Assembly (NCBI GenBank): GCA_964466465.1
Contig: CAYXNJ010000005.1
Span: 1 to 64,000 of the forward strand
Length of the DNA stretch: 64,000 bases
Reading direction: 5' to 3'
Source of the DNA: Sulfurospirillum sp964466465
GTDB taxonomy: Bacteria > Campylobacterota > Campylobacteria > Campylobacterales > Sulfurospirillaceae
Under the pieces are notes generated by a model that saw nothing but the letters and a program-made list of their open reading frames with translations, was not told the DNA's origin and ran no database searches. A program made the translations under genes and the position numbers. Shown here piece by piece: positions 50,742 to 59,576 of this stretch (position 1 is the first letter of the stretch; every line of letters starts with the position of its first letter).

Positions 50742-52070
50742 TCAAAATTCACCAAAAAGTGAATCGCTCCTAAGCTCCTCTATCTTTACAACATTCGATT
50801 TTGCATAAAACTCCCCAACCTTAGGCGATACCTGCACACAACGCATCAAATGCTCATGAAAACGCTGATAGTGATAGTCGAGCAAAAGCTGATTGGGGTA
50901 ACGCGCACGTGAAATAGCCACATAAAACTGGCTTTTTTCAAAAATGGTGTTAATGTTGCACACCAAAGAATCAATACTCATTCCTTGCGACTTGTGAATA
51001 GTAATTGCATAGGCTAATTTCAGGGGAAACTGCTCGATGGAAACCAGTGGTTTCTCTTTAATTTCACCTTCCATTACCACATTTTCATGCAGTGTATATT
51101 CTTGGCGTTCTACTTTTACAAGCTCACCTTTTTTCTCTACTAGCACAGTATCTGCGTCAATCGCCCGTACAATTCCCGTCTCTCCGTTGTAATATTTACC
51201 CCATTTATTGGTACAAAAAAGCACTTTTGCGCCTATTTTTAGGGTTAAATCGACAGGAATGGGAAGTGCATTTTTCCATCCTTCTATTTTGTTGACATGC
51301 AATGTTTTTTCGTGTAGCTCTTCCTTGGCTTTTAGTACAAAAGATTCACTCTCAAGCTCAGCAAGCCTTTTAAGGTTAAGTGCCTCGGCTTCCCTATTGC
51401 GCCCAAAAAGCACCGTTGGGTCATCTTCCCAAACACTAACGTTTGCACGCAGGGCTTCAAGATACTCAAGCGTATCGCTCTCCAAGATACCTCGACGTAT
51501 CTTTCCCAGATGCGAAAAAAAGACTCCATCATGTGTCCGCTTGGTAATGGTCAACTCTACCACTACAGGATCATACGCTTTCCACGAACTGCTCTCAAAC
51601 GCATACTCAAATCCGCCCCAAAGGCTATCTGTCTTCCCTTTAGAAACAGGAGGTAATTGAAAAAAGTCACCTACAAAAAGCACGCTTCCTTCAAAACCCG
51701 CATTGCGAAGACGATAATAGATCATATCAAGCAAATCAGCTGAAACCATGCTAATCTCATCGATGACCAAAAGATCACATCTGGTGAGTACTTTTTTGAT
51801 TTCTGCAAGTCTTGCTTTTGCATAACGGTCATGGCGCATCAGTTCATCAAGATGATTGCAAATGCCAAAGGCAAAAAAACTGTGCAGAGTTTGTCCGCCC
51901 ACATTGACCGCACTCACACCTGTACTGCCTAAGACGACAACTTGTTTTCCCGCATTACGAAGCTCACTCACCACTTCACCGACCAGATAACTCTTGCCCA
52001 CACCCGCGCCACCCGTGAGCAGAACATTGTCCTTTTTTAAAATATCGATGAGTTTTTGTGCTAAATTCAA
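50742..52070 (-). CDS. Pif1/RecD-like helicase
   Basis: Superfamily 1B 5'-3' helicase of 442 residues. Motifs: Walker A LLTGGAGVGKSYLVGEV near residue 17, GSTGVSAVNVGGQTLHSFF (Ia), Walker B LLVIDEISMVSADLLD, GDFFQLPPV (III) and the C-terminal KLAYAITIHKSQGMSIDSL and YVAISRARYPNQLLL (V, VI). Pif1 proteins unwind G-quadruplexes and R-loops. It is a compact bacterial form without N-terminal additions and is divergent from the NlpC-M15 lipoprotein. Confidence 0.9.
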   Translation of the reverse strand: MNLAQKLIDILKKDNVLLTGGAGVGKSYLVGEVVSELRNAGKQVVVLGSTGVSAVNVGGQTLHSFFAFGICNHLDELMRHDRYAKARLAEIKKVLTRCDLLVIDEISMVSADLLDMIYYRLRNAGFEGSVLFVGDFFQLPPVSKGKTDSLWGGFEYAFESSSWKAYDPVVVELTITKRTHDGVFFSHLGKIRRGILESDTLEYLEALRANVSVWEDDPTVLFGRNREAEALNLKRLAELESESFVLKAKEELHEKTLHVNKIEGWKNALPIPVDLTLKIGAKVLFCTNKWGKYYNGETGIVRAIDADTVLVEKKGELVKVERQEYTLHENVVMEGEIKEKPLVSIEQFPLKLAYAITIHKSQGMSIDSLVCNINTIFEKSQFYVAISRARYPNQLLLDYHYQRFHEHLMRCVQVSPKVGEFYAKSNVVKIEELRSDSLFGEF

Positions 52071-52128
52071 GGAGGCTTCCTAAGTTGTTTTTGGTATTAT
52101 AGCATTAAGAAAATTCAAGGTTTCAAAT

Positions 52129-54135
52129 ATGTCAATACGAAATATTTTTCTATGTACATGCAGTCTTGTCATCTTAACAGGATGTGCCCAAAAAGAGCCA
52201 ACAGCTGAAGCGTTTGTCACTCAAAAAATTGCTTCAAATGAGATGCTCATCTACCCCCAAAACGTTGATTTTTTAGCTCAAAACATTACACCACAAAAGG
52301 TCGCACAATACGATTTCACGTACCATTACTATTCACCGTGGTTTAGAACCCATGTGAGTACCAAAAAAGAGGATGCGCTCTGGGCAAACACCTCCTATGG
52401 ACTTAAAAACCGCTACTATGGCGAAAATCTTCAGCTGATTTCTGACGCAGAGATCGATGCCATCATCAATGAGACCAATCCTGATGCGTATGGCAGTATC
52501 AACGCTCACGCCATTATGATTCAAAATGCACAAATGCGCAACCTCCCAACTGAGAAACCTTTTTTCAAAAAAACAACCTTACCAGGTGAAGGCTATCCAT
52601 TTGACTACTTACAAACCTCGCGCATTCATGTAGCAGAGCCTCTTATCATCTCGCATTACAGTAAAGATGGTGCTTGGGCATTTGTAGAGAGTTCTTTTGC
52701 TTCTGGTTGGCTTCCTGTGAAAAGCTTTGTCATCGTAGAAGCGAAAGAGCGCATAGAGCTTATCAAAGCACATAAAATTGCGATTATTAAAGACAACATC
52801 CCGTTATATAACGTTAAACAACGTTTTATCACCTATGCAAAAGTGGGAGCCATCATCCCAATAATGGGCGAAGATGATGACTTTTTTCACGCCTATATGT
52901 TTACGCGAGATGCCTCATTTAGCGCTCAAAAGTTAGAACTGCGTATCCCTAAAAGCTTTGCGCAAACCATACCCGTAGCGTTTAGTAAAGAGAGTATCAG
53001 CCAAATCAGCAATGCACTTTTAGGAGAAAAATACGGCTGGGGTGGATACCTCGCTAACCGTGATTGCTCTGCTATGACGCGCGATTTTCTCTCCCCTTTT
53101 GGCATTTGGATACCACGAAACTCCGCTGCACAAAAGAGTTTTGGAGAGTATATCTCTCTTAAAGATTTAACACCCAAGGAAAAAGAAGCCATGATTTTAA
53201 AAAACGGTATCGCCTTTTTAAGCCTTATCTACCTCAAAGGGCACATTATGCTTTATGCAGGTGAATTTGAAGGCAAACCTCTTGTGATGCACAACGTTTG
53301 GGGTGTACGAACGATGGAAGATGGCAAAGAAGGACGCAACATTATCGGTAAAGCGGTTATAACTGACCTTTATGTGGGAGCAAATCAGCCCAATGTGCCT
53401 GAACAAGGACTGCTCATCAATCGTGTAGAGGGCATAACCGTCAAACCAGCTAACCCCAAAAGCAACAATCTGGTTCAAAAATACCCAAGCATCAAAGTCA
53501 TCAAAGACAATACCGTCTTTTTTATGGATGGAACTTCCCTGCCGTATGATGATAAAAAAGTAAAAACATTTGACGAGAAGCTTGAAAATGCAGATATCGA
53601 AGATATGTTCGCACAAGCCTACCCTGCTTTTGCACCGATAACACCTCCTTCACTCAATGATGACCCAGGTCGCTTTCGCAATGACACATTTTTGAAAAAG
53701 CTCTATGGCTCTAGTAAAAGTGACATCGAAAAAAATCTCACCACGGTGAACTGGCTTCCAAAACACGGTGGAAAAAAACTGCAATTTAATAAAAATGAAA
53801 ATGCTGCACGTCAATTGCAAAAAGTTTCTGATGAGCTAGACAATTTGCCTGAAGAGTTTATGAAGTACCTTAAAAACCCAGCAGGAACCTATTACTACCG
53901 AAAAATTGCAAAAACAGAACGTTTAAGTGCCCATAGCTACGGCATCGCCATAGACTTAGACACCCACTACTCACGCTACTGGCAGTGGGATAAAACCTAC
54001 ACTTTTCACAATGACATCCCAAAAATCATCGTCGATATTTTTGAAAAATACGGCTTTGTCTGGGGTGGCAGATGGTACCACTACGACACCATGCACTTTG
54101 AGTATAGACCAGAGTTGTTTGAGAGTATTGACTAA
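52129..54135 (+). CDS. Lipoprotein with SH3, NlpC/P60 and M15 peptidase domains
   Basis: 668-residue peptidoglycan hydrolase. A lipoprotein signal peptide ends LTGCAQKE (lipobox Cys at residue 19). A region with SH3-like folds (about 150-270) precedes an NlpC/P60 domain. That domain has the catalytic Cys in YLANRDCSAMTRDFL (near residue 310) and His in LKGHIMLYAG. A C-terminal M15 D-alanyl-D-alanine carboxypeptidase-type domain has zinc ligands in SAHSYGIAIDLD and in YDTMHFEY. Two cell-wall peptidases of different specificity in one chain suggest coordinated trimming of stem peptides. The SH3 and NlpC parts match the SH3b1/SH3b2-NlpC layout known in Proteobacteria; the M15 fusion is the unusual part. 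Confidence 0.88.
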   Translation: MSIRNIFLCTCSLVILTGCAQKEPTAEAFVTQKIASNEMLIYPQNVDFLAQNITPQKVAQYDFTYHYYSPWFRTHVSTKKEDALWANTSYGLKNRYYGENLQLISDAEIDAIINETNPDAYGSINAHAIMIQNAQMRNLPTEKPFFKKTTLPGEGYPFDYLQTSRIHVAEPLIISHYSKDGAWAFVESSFASGWLPVKSFVIVEAKERIELIKAHKIAIIKDNIPLYNVKQRFITYAKVGAIIPIMGEDDDFFHAYMFTRDASFSAQKLELRIPKSFAQTIPVAFSKESISQISNALLGEKYGWGGYLANRDCSAMTRDFLSPFGIWIPRNSAAQKSFGEYISLKDLTPKEKEAMILKNGIAFLSLIYLKGHIMLYAGEFEGKPLVMHNVWGVRTMEDGKEGRNIIGKAVITDLYVGANQPNVPEQGLLINRVEGITVKPANPKSNNLVQKYPSIKVIKDNTVFFMDGTSLPYDDKKVKTFDEKLENADIEDMFAQAYPAFAPITPPSLNDDPGRFRNDTFLKKLYGSSKSDIEKNLTTVNWLPKHGGKKLQFNKNENAARQLQKVSDELDNLPEEFMKYLKNPAGTYYYRKIAKTERLSAHSYGIAIDLDTHYSRYWQWDKTYTFHNDIPKIIVDIFEKYGFVWGGRWYHYDTMHFEYRPELFESID

Positions 54136-54843
54136 CTAGCTAAATTCAAATAATACTGGCATATGGTCACTTTTGGAAAGCCACTCTTCAGGCTTTCCTA
54201 CATTAACGTGTTGTAATTTTTCATGCCAATAAGAACCTGCAAAACAGTAATCAATATGATAAGGTTTTTTTAAATTTTTCTGTAAAAACAATGTTGGCTG
54301 ACCTTCATCGCCAAACGCTTCATTAAAATATAAATGATACAAACTCTTAATATTCTTTAAATCAAGAATTGCTAATAAATCCATAAGATTTGACTTTTTT
54401 TTTCGAGCATCCCATATCTTATTCCAATTAAAATCACCAATAATAATACTTTTATTATCCAATAAACTTTGATATTCTTTTAAAGCATAGACAATTTGTC
54501 CAATATAACGTTGTTCACGATTCAAAGAATCATTCATTGCCCAAACAGCAAAAAGTGTGAATTTCTTTTCTTTATTTAAAGACACATCAATGGGAACAAC
54601 ATAACGATATACTTCGTTATATAAAGAGTTTATTTTCAATTCATAATTATTAAACGCAAAAATAGCCAAGCCTTTATTTTGATTATTCCCAATCCATAAA
54701 GAAGAATTTGCTTGTTGACATTCAGGTATTTTCTCTAAAGTCTCACACTCTTGTAAAATGATAATATCCTGAAAAGAAGAAGTCATTATTTCAGACTTCT
54801 TTCTAAACGCCATATTACAGTTCCACGTTAATATTGACTTCAT
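54136..54843 (-). CDS. EEP-family endonuclease/phosphatase
   Basis: Endonuclease/exonuclease/phosphatase superfamily member of 235 residues. Active-site elements: SILTWNCNMAFR at the N-terminus, ILQECETLEKI (Glu metal ligand), IIGDFNWNKIW and SKSDHMPVLFEF at the end. It has no signal peptide, so a cytoplasmic DNA or phosphoester substrate is likely. The start at ATG 54843 lies 8 bases after the DUF1737 stop; a GTG at 54870 would overlap that gene. The coding sequence is noticeably more A/T-rich than its neighbours, which hints at lateral acquisition. Confidence 0.83.
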   Translation of the reverse strand: MKSILTWNCNMAFRKKSEIMTSSFQDIIILQECETLEKIPECQQANSSLWIGNNQNKGLAIFAFNNYELKINSLYNEVYRYVVPIDVSLNKEKKFTLFAVWAMNDSLNREQRYIGQIVYALKEYQSLLDNKSIIIGDFNWNKIWDARKKKSNLMDLLAILDLKNIKSLYHLYFNEAFGDEGQPTLFLQKNLKKPYHIDYCFAGSYWHEKLQHVNVGKPEEWLSKSDHMPVLFEFS

Positions 54844-54851
54844 TGTAATAC

Positions 54852-55040
54852 TTATTTTGTAAACCCACACGCCTTGACATCTTTGTCATCTTCTTTCACA
54901 ATCGCTTGTGCGGCAATAACGGTTTGACCATTAAATGTCACCGCTGGGTTTCCGTGTAGTTTCCAACCGTTATTTAAAAACTCTGTGATTCTTGCACAAA
55001 AGGTTGAATCATCGGGTCCTGTGATAAGTTTGTATTGCAT
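54852..55040 (-). CDS. DUF1737 protein
   Basis: 62-residue protein with the DUF1737 pattern: MQYKLITG, FLNNGWKLHGNPAVTFNGQ, then an AQAIV strand. Function unknown. ATG 55040 is chosen because AGGAG ends 5 bases upstream; the GTG two codons earlier overlaps that site. It is followed after 8 bases by the EEP gene and is divergent from tpx. Confidence 0.8.
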   Translation of the reverse strand: MQYKLITGPDDSTFCARITEFLNNGWKLHGNPAVTFNGQTVIAAQAIVKEDDKDVKACGFTK

Positions 55041-55151
55041 TGTCACTCCTCTACATAAATATCCAACTATTTTACATTAATTTTTTGTTTAATCCTGTTC
55101 AATTTTTAAGAATTATAGATGTAGATCAAGGTTTTTTATTTTTAAATGAGA

Positions 55152-55157
55152 TAAAAT
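55152..55157 (+). promoter_or_regulatory. -10 element of tpx
   Basis: TAAAAT in AATGAGATAAAATGACTC is 33 bases before the tpx ATG. It is framed by a short inverted repeat ATGAGA / TCTCAT (55146-55151 and 55161-55166), which might be an operator. Confidence 0.45.
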
Positions 55158-55189
55158 GACTCTCATATAAAACAATTGAAAGGATAAGC

Positions 55190-55750
55190 ATGACATTTAC
55201 AGCAAAAATTGACAAAACTGCTCTTAAGGGCACACCCGTAAAGTTGGAAGGAAACTTCCAAGAAGTAGGCAATTATGCGCCTATCGTAAAAGTTGTCACT
55301 CCAGACTTACAAGAAAAAACGATCGGTGGTGAAGGTAATAAAGCACAACTGATCATTGCAGTACCTTCTTTAGATACACCTGTTTGCGACGCAGAAGCAA
55401 GACGTTTCAACCAAGAAGTTGCAAAACATGAGAACATCGATACAACAGTTATTTCAATGGACTTGCCTTTTTCAGCGGCAAAGTTCTGCAATGTAGCAGG
55501 CATTGAGAACCTGACAGTAGCGAGTGATTTTAGACACAAAGCCTTTGCACGTGCTTATGGTATGCTCATCAGCGATGGTGCATTAGAAGGTTTATGTGCA
55601 AGAGCACTCTTTGTTATCAGTAAAGATGGCAAAATCGTTTACAAACAAGTTGTTCCTGAGATTACTGAGGAGCCAAATTATGACGAAGCGTTAAATGCCG
55701 CTATCGATGCAGCCAACCGAGGGGCTAGTTGTTGTGGTTTTTGTCAGTAG
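55190..55750 (+). CDS. tpx: Thiol peroxidase Tpx
   Basis: Atypical two-Cys peroxiredoxin that reduces hydroperoxides with thioredoxin. 186 residues; the peroxidatic Cys is in SLDTPVCDAEARRF and the resolving Cys in AAKFCNVAGIENLT, followed by VASDFRHKAFARAYG. The usual family ends near residue 168. Here the chain carries an extra tail ending NRGASCCGFCQ with three cysteines. The tail coding region overlaps the nnrS start by 17 bases, so the tail could be a by-product of that overlap or a metal/thiol site. Confidence 0.93.
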   Translation: MTFTAKIDKTALKGTPVKLEGNFQEVGNYAPIVKVVTPDLQEKTIGGEGNKAQLIIAVPSLDTPVCDAEARRFNQEVAKHENIDTTVISMDLPFSAAKFCNVAGIENLTVASDFRHKAFARAYGMLISDGALEGLCARALFVISKDGKIVYKQVVPEITEEPNYDEALNAAIDAANRGASCCGFCQ

Positions 55751-56933
55751 TTTAACCCCACCACCGCCACCAAAAACGACGGCGCTTCAAAACCTTCAAG
55801 CACAACCACACCGCATTTTCTTTTTTGCAGGTGTGGTTCAAGGTGTGCTGTTTGTTGCCCTTTTAGGGCTTCATTATGCAGGACTGATCAGTCTCAATGC
55901 CAGTGTGGGACTTTACCACGCTTACGCGATGACATTCATCGTCTTTACACAGTTTTTTGCAGGCTTTTTACTCACGACATTCCCACGTTATCTCTCACGC
56001 CCTGCTCCTAAACAAAGTGAGTATATGCCTGTTGCATGGTTAATGAACGGCGGTGGTCTGTTCTTTGTGATATTTTCTTTTATTTCAGAAGTTGCCCTTA
56101 TAGCAGCTATGGTTGTTATCTTAGCTGGATACATCAAGCTCTGTTTACTCTTACTTGATTTTCAAACCAAAAGTACAGTAACCAACAAAGCCGATACCAC
56201 ATGGATGCTTCGATCTTTTGCGCTCGGAGCTGTAGGACAAATACTTTTCATCGCTGACACCTTTGCTCCAACCTATGCGGTAGCATTAGGAGTCAGTTTT
56301 TATCTTTATTTGTTCTTTATTGTTCTTATCGTTTCGCAAAAAATGATGCCTTTTTTCGCAGCCAATACGATCATCGGCTATACCATGAACAAAAGTAAGC
56401 ACTTCTTGCTCTTAGTTTTTATAGCATTGATCGCAAAGGTGGTTTTGGAGGCGTTAAGCATCAACGCTTTTGTGGCAGATAGCGCGCTCTTTGGCATCAT
56501 CACGTATGAACTTCTCAAATGGCGTCTTCCATTTAAAAAATCACCACCAATTCTATGGGTGCTTTTCCTCTCCATCTGGTGGACACCTATCGGATTTGGG
56601 CTTTTTGTAGTGCAAGACTTTAGTGCGCTTTTAGGGCATACGATTTATCTTGAAAAGTCACCATTGCATGCTTTAGCACTAGGATATTTTACGACAGTAC
56701 TCATTGGCTTTGGAACAAGGGTTATTTTAGGACATTCAGGACGTACTCCAAAAGCAGATGCGTATGCCATAACACTCTTTGGTCTTATCCAAATTATGGC
56801 ACTTATTCGTATCATCGCTGGTATTTTCCCACAGTTTGGCTACTTACATGCTGTTCTAACGGTCGCTGGTTTGTGGATTATTATCTTTGGATTGTGGTCG
56901 AAGCGGTATATTCATATCTTATTTGAGAAGTAA
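55734..56933 (+). CDS. NnrS-family haem-copper membrane protein
   Basis: 399-residue protein with about 12 membrane helices of the NnrS family, which binds haem and copper and is linked to nitric-oxide stress. Visible features: the Pro-rich start (SSLTPPPPPKTT), FFFAGVVQGVLFV, the conserved LYHAYAMTFIVFTQFFAGFLLTTFPRYL, and HALALGYFTTVLIGFGTRVILGHSGR. I place the start at GTG 55734, which has GAGGGG 9 bases upstream and lies inside the end of tpx. The upstream ATG at 55695 lacks a ribosome-binding site. Overlap with tpx suggests coupled expression under oxidative or nitrosative stress. Confidence 0.85.
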   Translation: MVFVSSLTPPPPPKTTALQNLQAQPHRIFFFAGVVQGVLFVALLGLHYAGLISLNASVGLYHAYAMTFIVFTQFFAGFLLTTFPRYLSRPAPKQSEYMPVAWLMNGGGLFFVIFSFISEVALIAAMVVILAGYIKLCLLLLDFQTKSTVTNKADTTWMLRSFALGAVGQILFIADTFAPTYAVALGVSFYLYLFFIVLIVSQKMMPFFAANTIIGYTMNKSKHFLLLVFIALIAKVVLEALSINAFVADSALFGIITYELLKWRLPFKKSPPILWVLFLSIWWTPIGFGLFVVQDFSALLGHTIYLEKSPLHALALGYFTTVLIGFGTRVILGHSGRTPKADAYAITLFGLIQIMALIRIIAGIFPQFGYLHAVLTVAGLWIIIFGLWSKRYIHILFEK

Positions 56934-56940
56934 TATTAGA

Positions 56941-56961
56941 AGAGCCCTATTTTAGGGCTCT
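56941..56961 (+). terminator. Terminator of tpx-nnrS
   Basis: AGAGCCCTA / TAGGGCTCT (9 bp) with a TTT loop followed by TTTACTTCT, 7 bases after the nnrS stop. A classic rho-independent terminator. Confidence 0.85.
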
Positions 56962-56995
56962 TTACTTCTATATAAACGCGTATTAGAATTTAAAA

Positions 56996-57202
56996 TTATG
57001 CAACGACTTCAAAACCTGCTTCATCTATCGCTTTTTCAAAAACACTGATATCAATCGGTGTATCGTACTCAATGATTGTTTTGCCACTCGCAAGGTCAAC
57101 ATTCACACTTTTGACCCCTTTAATGCCCTCTAAAACACCCTTGACACTCTTCACACACCCCATACAGCTCATACCCTTAACGACTAACGTAATTGTTGCC
57201 AT
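56996..57202 (-). CDS. copZ: Copper chaperone CopZ
   Basis: 68-residue heavy-metal-associated domain protein with the metal motif GMSCMGCVKSV (CxxC) and the ferredoxin-like fold pattern VKSVNVDLASGKTIIEYDTP. It delivers Cu(I) to CopA. It follows copA in the same direction after 127 structured bases. Confidence 0.92.
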   Translation of the reverse strand: MATITLVVKGMSCMGCVKSVKGVLEGIKGVKSVNVDLASGKTIIEYDTPIDISVFEKAIDEAGFEVVA

Positions 57203-57240
57203 TATTTATCCTTCTTTTATTTTTATAACGCCACTTAGGC

Positions 57241-57324
57241 AAAGCCCAAGAGGCTACGTTAGCCACTAGGGCACTAAAGCTTGCCTCTTACGAGGCAGAA
57301 GATTTCTTGTAATTTACAAGAAAT
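57241..57324 (-). other. Three consecutive hairpins between copA and copZ
   Basis: In transcript order (minus strand): an 11-bp stem ATTTCTTGTAA / TTACAAGAAAT (57302-57324), a 6-bp stem TGCCTC / GAGGCA (57282-57297), and a two-part stem GCCC/GGGC around GGCTA/TAGCC (57244-57272). The first may terminate copA. The rest make a structured, locally G/C-rich leader for copZ. No known riboswitch is recognised. Confidence 0.5.
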
Positions 57325-57329
57325 ATCTT

Positions 57330-59495
57330 TTACTTTTTCATTTTCCAACGTCTTAATAATAGTGAGTTACTCACCACAGAAACTGAACTCATCGCCATAG
57401 CACCACCTGCAACAATGGGGTTTAGCATACCCATAAACGCGAGTGGAATGGCTAAGGTATTATACACAAAAGCTAAAAAGAGATTCTGCTTAATTTTTGA
57501 CATCGTAGCACGAGAGAGTGCTATGGCATTGACCACAAAGAGTGGGTCATTTGCAATCAAGATAAGATCAGCGCTTTCAACGGCTATATCGGAACCATTA
57601 GACATCGCAATCGCCACATCCGCTACAGCAAGAGCTGGTGCATCGTTGATGCCATCGCCCACCATACAGACAAATTTTCCCTCATTTTTGAGTTTACTAA
57701 TCGCCTCTGCCTTACCATCAGGTAAGACTTCTGCAAAAAAATGTTTGATGCCCAGCTCCAGAGCTACTTTTTGGGCACAACGTTCATTATCTCCTGTGAG
57801 CATATAGACTTCAATGCCATCATTTTGCAACTTCTCAACTGCCACTTTTGCACTTTCTCTAATGGTATCGGCTAACGCGATATAGCCTATGATTTCTTCG
57901 TGTGTTGCTAGAGCTACAATGCTGTTGCCCTCATTTAAAAATTGCTTTGCTTTGCTTGAATGCTCCAATGATGTAAACTGCGTGATAAACGCAGGAGAAC
58001 CTGCAAAATAGACTAAGCCATCAATCTCTCCTGAAACACCAAGCCCCGAATAGTTCTGAAACGTTTGTACCGTATAACGTTTAGATTTTGGAGCATCTTC
58101 GATGATGGCTTTACCTAAAGGATGCTTTGAACCCTCCTCCAAAGCGGCACAAAGCGCTAAAAGCTCCTCTTTATCAACACCGCTTTTTTCTATACACACA
58201 TCAACAACATGTGGATTTGAGTATGTGAGTGTTCCTGTTTTATCAAACACCACAGCAGAGATTTTGCCGACATTCTCCAATACTTCAGCATTTTTAATGA
58301 GAATGCCCTCACTAGCGCCTCGTCCAACACCCACCATAATGGCTGTTGGCGTTGCAAGTCCCAGTGCACATGGACATGCGATAACCAAAACAGAAACAGC
58401 GTTAATAATCGCCTCTTCAATGCTGCTTCCAACCATCCACCATACACCAAACGTAATGACAGCTATGCCTACAACAATCGGTACAAAAATGCCTGAAATC
58501 GTATCGGCAAGACGTTGAATAGGTGCTTTTGAACCTTGTGCTTCTTCTATCAGTTTGACAATAGCGCTTAAGAATGTATCAGCTCCTACTTTTGTTGCTT
58601 GGCATTTGAGCATGCCATCGCCATTCTTTGTCGCACCAACGATAGAATCTCCCACCGATTTAAGCACTGGCAAGCTCTCTCCTGTCATCATCGACTCATC
58701 GACCATGCTATTGCCCTCGATGACAATGCCATCTGTTGGGATGCTTTCTCCTGCTTTGACGACAAAAACATCATTAACTTTTAGCGCTTCAATGCTAACT
58801 TCTTCAAGCGTACCATCTCGCTCAACAAAGGCTTTTTTAGGTTGTAAATGCAGTAATTTTGCAATGGCAAAACCTGTCTTTGCTTTTGCTCTTACCTCTA
58901 ACAGTTTTCCTAAAAGCACTAAAGTTATAACCGAAACAGAAGCTTCATAGTAAAGATGCAATGGTAGATTGAAAAGCATCACACAAAGACTCAAAAAGTA
59001 CGCTGCACTGGTACCAAGGACGACCAAAACATCCATGTTGGCACTGCCACTTTTAAGGCTTTTAAAAGCTCCTACATAAAACTTTCGCCCACAGTAAAAC
59101 TGAACAATGGTAGCGAGTGATAACTGTAAGAAAGAAGAGAGATGAAGATGGATGTTAAAAAGCATTGCCACCATTTCGACTAAAAAGGGCAATGTCAGCA
59201 GTGCTGAGAGAACAAACTCTTTTAAAAGCTTCTGGTACTCTTGTTCTTTTTCTAAACTTTTTTTATTTTGATCGACTTTAGCAGACTCTGTTGCACCAAA
59301 ACCCGTTTTTTCAATGCTTTGTATGATTTGGGGAAGATCAATTGCAGGATTGTTTGAACTTACAAAGGCTTTTTCGGTCGCTAAGTTGACATTGGCTGTG
59401 ATACCTTCAAGCTTACCAAGTACACGTTCGATGCGCGCCGAACATGCTGCACACGTCATGCCCTTGATATCAAGCTCAAAATGTTTTTCAGACAT
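57330..59495 (-). CDS. copA: Cu(+)-exporting P1B-type ATPase CopA
   Basis: Pumps Cu(I) out of the cytoplasm. 721 residues from ATG 59495, which has GGAG 7 bases upstream; an earlier in-frame ATG at 59555 lacks a site. One N-terminal metal-binding domain (GMTCAACSARIERVLG), eight membrane helices, the phosphatase TGES loop (MMTGESLPV), the transmembrane site IACPCALGLATP, the phosphorylation site VFDKTGTLT, and GDGINDAPALA. It is upstream of copZ in one direction. Confidence 0.96.
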   Translation of the reverse strand: MSEKHFELDIKGMTCAACSARIERVLGKLEGITANVNLATEKAFVSSNNPAIDLPQIIQSIEKTGFGATESAKVDQNKKSLEKEQEYQKLLKEFVLSALLTLPFLVEMVAMLFNIHLHLSSFLQLSLATIVQFYCGRKFYVGAFKSLKSGSANMDVLVVLGTSAAYFLSLCVMLFNLPLHLYYEASVSVITLVLLGKLLEVRAKAKTGFAIAKLLHLQPKKAFVERDGTLEEVSIEALKVNDVFVVKAGESIPTDGIVIEGNSMVDESMMTGESLPVLKSVGDSIVGATKNGDGMLKCQATKVGADTFLSAIVKLIEEAQGSKAPIQRLADTISGIFVPIVVGIAVITFGVWWMVGSSIEEAIINAVSVLVIACPCALGLATPTAIMVGVGRGASEGILIKNAEVLENVGKISAVVFDKTGTLTYSNPHVVDVCIEKSGVDKEELLALCAALEEGSKHPLGKAIIEDAPKSKRYTVQTFQNYSGLGVSGEIDGLVYFAGSPAFITQFTSLEHSSKAKQFLNEGNSIVALATHEEIIGYIALADTIRESAKVAVEKLQNDGIEVYMLTGDNERCAQKVALELGIKHFFAEVLPDGKAEAISKLKNEGKFVCMVGDGINDAPALAVADVAIAMSNGSDIAVESADLILIANDPLFVVNAIALSRATMSKIKQNLFLAFVYNTLAIPLAFMGMLNPIVAGGAMAMSSVSVVSNSLLLRRWKMKK

Positions 59496-59576
59496 TTTTT
59501 GTCTCCATTTTTTTTGATATTCTAACGCTTCGTTACTTGCGCCAAGATGAAACAAAAAATGTAGAGTTGTTTTACG

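Noticed and set aside
55146..55166. PerR-type operator at tpx
   Set aside because: The ATGAGA/TCTCAT repeat is short and does not fit a PerR box; kept only as a remark under the promoter.
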